A stretch of DNA of 64,000 bases from assembly GCA_036925085.1 (NCBI GenBank), contig JAUPFP010000115.1, positions 208,639 to 272,638 of the forward strand, given 5' to 3'. The notes beneath the pieces are model-generated. The model did no database searches. It saw nothing but the letters and a program-made list of their open reading frames with translations, and was not told the DNA's origin. The stretch is from Brachycybe producta. Lineage: Eukaryota > Arthropoda > Diplopoda > Playtdesmida > Andrognathidae. The first letter of the stretch is position 1, and each line of letters begins with the position of its first letter. Position numbers and translations under genes: made by a program. Below, one piece after another: positions 61,256 through 64,000 of this stretch.

Positions 61256-64000
61256 GTTGCCCATTTTTCCCCCCATTTCCCCCCATTTTCACATTTCCAT
61301 TTTTCCCCATTTCTCCCGCCCCATTTCCATTGCCTCATTTCCTTCCAGTTTCCCTTTTTTCCTCCCCATTTTTCCTCATTTCCCCTCCCTCATTTTTCTC
61401 CCATTTTCCTTCCCTCCCCATTTTCCCTCATTCCCCATTTTCCTTTCACCCATTTTCCCCATTTCCTCCCCTTCCCATTTCCCCATTTCCCCCATTTTCC
61501 CCATTTTTCCCCATTCCCTCCATTTTCCTCCATTCCCCATTTCCCCCATTTTCATTTTCCCCATTTTCCCCTCCCAATTTTTCCCCTATTTTCCCCATTT
61601 CCCATCTCCCATTCTTTCTCTCCCATTTTTTCCCCATTTTTCCCCCTCATTTTTCTCCATTCCCCCCATTTCCCCACATTTTCCCTCAAATCCCCCATTT
61701 CCCCTCCCATTTTCTCCCCATTACCGCCATTTCCCATTTCCTTCCTCCTCCCTTCCCCCATTTTCCCATTTTCCCCATTTCCCCCATTTTTCTCCTCCAT
61801 TTTCCTCACTCCCCATTTTCCCCCATTTTCCTCATTTTTCCTCACCATTTCCTCCCATTTTCCCCCTCATTTTCCCTCCTCATTTCCCCCCATTTTCCCC
61901 CTCATTTTTCCCCATTCCCCCTATTTTTTCCCCCACTTCCCCCCATTTTTTCTCCATTTCCCCCCATTTTTCCTTCATTTCTCCCCATTTTTCCCCCATT
62001 CCCCCATTTCCCCCCATTTTTCCCCCCATTTTCTCCCCTTTTCCTCCCATTTTCCTCCATTTTCCCCCCATTTTCTCCCCCATTTTCCTCCACATTTCCT
62101 CCCCCATTTTTCCTCATTTCCCCCACATTTTTCTCCTCCATTTTCTTCCTCCATTTTCCTCCCACCATTTTTCCTTTCATTTCTCCCCATTTCCTTCATT
62201 TCCCCCATTCCTCCCCATTTTCCCCCCTATTTTCCCCAATATGAATCTATTTCCCCCACTGTTTCCTCCCCATTTCCCCCCATTTGCCCCATTTTTCTCC
62301 GCATTTTCCCCCTATTTTTTCCTCATTTTCCCCCCATTTTCTCCCCCATTTTTTCCTCCATGTTCCCCATTTCCCCTCCATTTTCCACCCATTTCCTCCT
62401 CCCCATTTCCCATTTTCCCCCCCATTCCCTCCCATTTTCCCTCCCATTTCCTCTTCCCCCATTTTCCTCTCCCATTCCTTCCCTTTCCCCCATTTTTGCC
62501 CCATTTCATTCCCCATTTTCCCCCATTTTCCCCCCATTTCTCACTCCATTTTCTTCCCCATTTTTCCTTCCATTTTCCCCCATTCCCCCATTTTCCTCCC
62601 CCATTTTTTCTTCCATTCCCCCCTCCATTTTCCTCCCCATTTCCCCCCATTTTTTCCAAATTTCCCCCATTTGCCTCCACCATTTTTTCCCCATTTTCCA
62701 CATTTTCCCCCATTTTCTCTTATTTCCCCCATTTCCCCCATTTCCATTTCCATTTTCCCCCATTTCCCCCCATTTCCCCCCATTTCCCCCTCATTTCTTC
62801 TTCCTTTTCTCCCACCATTTTTCCCCACCATTTCCCCCCACCATTTTATTACACCAATTTCCCCCCATTTTCTCCCCTATTTTTTCCCCAGTTTGCTTTC
62901 CTCATTTTCCCCCATTCCCCCCTCATTTCTTCCATTTCCCCCCACCATTTTCTTCCACCATTTTCCCCCATTCCCCCATTTTCTCTCCCATTTTCCCCCC
63001 AATTTCCCTTTCCCATTTTCCCCCCATTTCCCCCATATTTTTCTCCCCATTTCCCTTCCCATTTTCTTCTCATTTCCCCCGGGTTTTCCTTGTTTTTCCC
63101 CCCTGGTTTTCCCTGTTCCCCCATTTCCCCCCCATTTCCTCCCTATTTCCTCCCCCATTTTCCCCCCATTTTCCACCCCTATTTCGTCCCCCCACTCTCC
63201 CCCCATTTTTTCCCCATTTGCCCCCACTCCTCCCATTTCCTTCTCCCATTTTCTCCCCCCCCATTTCCCCCCCATTTCCACCCCTTTCATTTTCCCAACA
63301 TTTCCCCCCATTTCCCCTTTCCTCATTTCCCCCCCATTTTCTCTCCATTTCCCCCCATTTTTTCTCTCCATTTCCTCCACCCCATTTCCCCCATTTTTTC
63401 CCATTTCCCCCAATTTTCCTCCCATATTCTCCCATTTCCCCCCATTTTCCTCTCCCATTCCCCCCCATTTTTTCCCCATTTTCTCCCTCATTTTTCTCTC
63501 CATTTCCCCCCTATTTTTCCCCCCCATTTTCCTTATTTCCCCCATGTTCCCCCATTTCCTCCCATTTTTCCACCCATTTTCTGTCCCTCCCCCCATTTTC
63601 CCTTCATTTTCTTCCATTTTCCCTCCATTTTTTCCCCCATTTCTCCTCCCATTTTCTCCCCATTACCCCCATTTCCCCCCCCATTTTCCAACCCATTTCC
63701 CTTCCCTCCCTCCATTTTCCCCCATTTCCCCCCATTTTCCCCCATTTTTTTCCCATTTTCTCCCATTTGTTCTCCCCATTTCCCCCCATTTTAACCCCAT
63801 TTCCCCCTATTTTTCCCCCATTTCCTCCATTCCCCCCATTTTCTTCCTCATTTTTCCTCCCATTTCTCCCCTATTTTCCCCCATTTCTCCCCCTTTTCTT
63901 TCTCCCATTTCCCCCTCATTCCCCCCCTCATTTCCTTCTCCCTATTTTCCCCCACCATTTCTCCCCCCTCCCATTTTTCCTTCTCCATTTTTTTCCTCCC
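61256..64000. repeat. Strand-asymmetric C/T/A tract (CCCATTTTCCCC array)
   Basis: At least 2.7 kb, running off the window, of irregular 9-14 bp units with CCATTTT or CCATTTC cores separated by C/T runs. G is almost absent on the plus strand, so the minus strand is G-rich with repeated GGGG runs. It appears to grade out of the 23-bp array. It is not coding. Confidence 0.9.

Noticed and set aside
60748-63789. Many minus-strand frames rich in Gly, Lys, Met, Asn and Glu
   Set aside because: They are the mirror image of the same low-complexity tract; ATG recurs because CAT is in every unit.
60700-63794. Very long plus-strand open frames (514 and 998 residues) of Pro/Phe/Ser/His
   Set aside because: They exist because the strand almost lacks TA and TG dinucleotides in this repeat. 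There is no domain, no splice context, and overlapping frames are equally open.

Overview
The window is nuclear DNA of an animal. Genes are split by GT-AG introns, the non-coding DNA is AT-rich and full of short non-autonomous transposons, and every recognisable protein is metazoan. The beta-catenin has an intact GSK3/CK1 degron, a twelve-repeat-type armadillo domain and a DTDL C-terminus. The outer-dynein-arm docking protein implies motile cilia. The proteins look like those of a bilaterian invertebrate, perhaps a lophotrochozoan, but I cannot name the species.

Layout. (1) 105-3515, plus: last ten exons of CDC27/APC3; the 5' part lies outside the window. (2) 5591-6615, minus: a seven-exon FAM133 homologue, tail-to-tail with CDC27. 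(3) 8575-11685, plus: a two-exon THAP-domain gene of 792 codons with no recognisable transposase domain. (4) 13823-22587, plus: a complete 15-coding-exon beta-catenin gene of 801 codons. (5) 28375-37679, plus: a three-coding-exon, type II membrane, alkaline-phosphatase-fold protein of the DUF229 family (760 codons). (6) 40760-45536, plus: ODAD2/ARMC4 in a short form (about 669 codons). (7) 46485-58779, minus: a six-exon CD63-like tetraspanin (233 codons) with an 8.8 kb first intron, convergent with ODAD2. (8) 59.2-64 kb: no gene; Helitron-like ends, two head-to-head 17-bp minisatellites, a (TA)n tract, a 23-bp minisatellite built on a YY1-like motif, and at least 2.7 kb of C/T/A sequence almost free of G on the plus strand.

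The genes do not form one pathway. They cover cell cycle (CDC27), Wnt signalling and adhesion (beta-catenin), cilia (ODAD2), membrane organisation (tetraspanin), chromatin or DNA binding (THAP) and an RNA-associated basic protein (FAM133).

The most interesting observation is a roughly 450-bp duplicated promoter/first-exon cassette. One copy lies just upstream of the beta-catenin coding exons (12885-13365) and a diverged copy lies upstream of the THAP gene (6975-7420). Both have a CCGCCATCTTG element 111-113 bp before the same splice donor, so the two genes may share a regulatory origin. Between them are two foldback transposons, each carrying a perfect CRE palindrome. A foldback repeat family with about fifteen or more copies runs through introns and intergenic DNA, and Helitron-like copies carry perfect NRF1-type palindromes. 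Exon boundaries were set by hand from reading frame, splice sites and family similarity; 5' UTR exons and transposon ends are less certain than coding exons.
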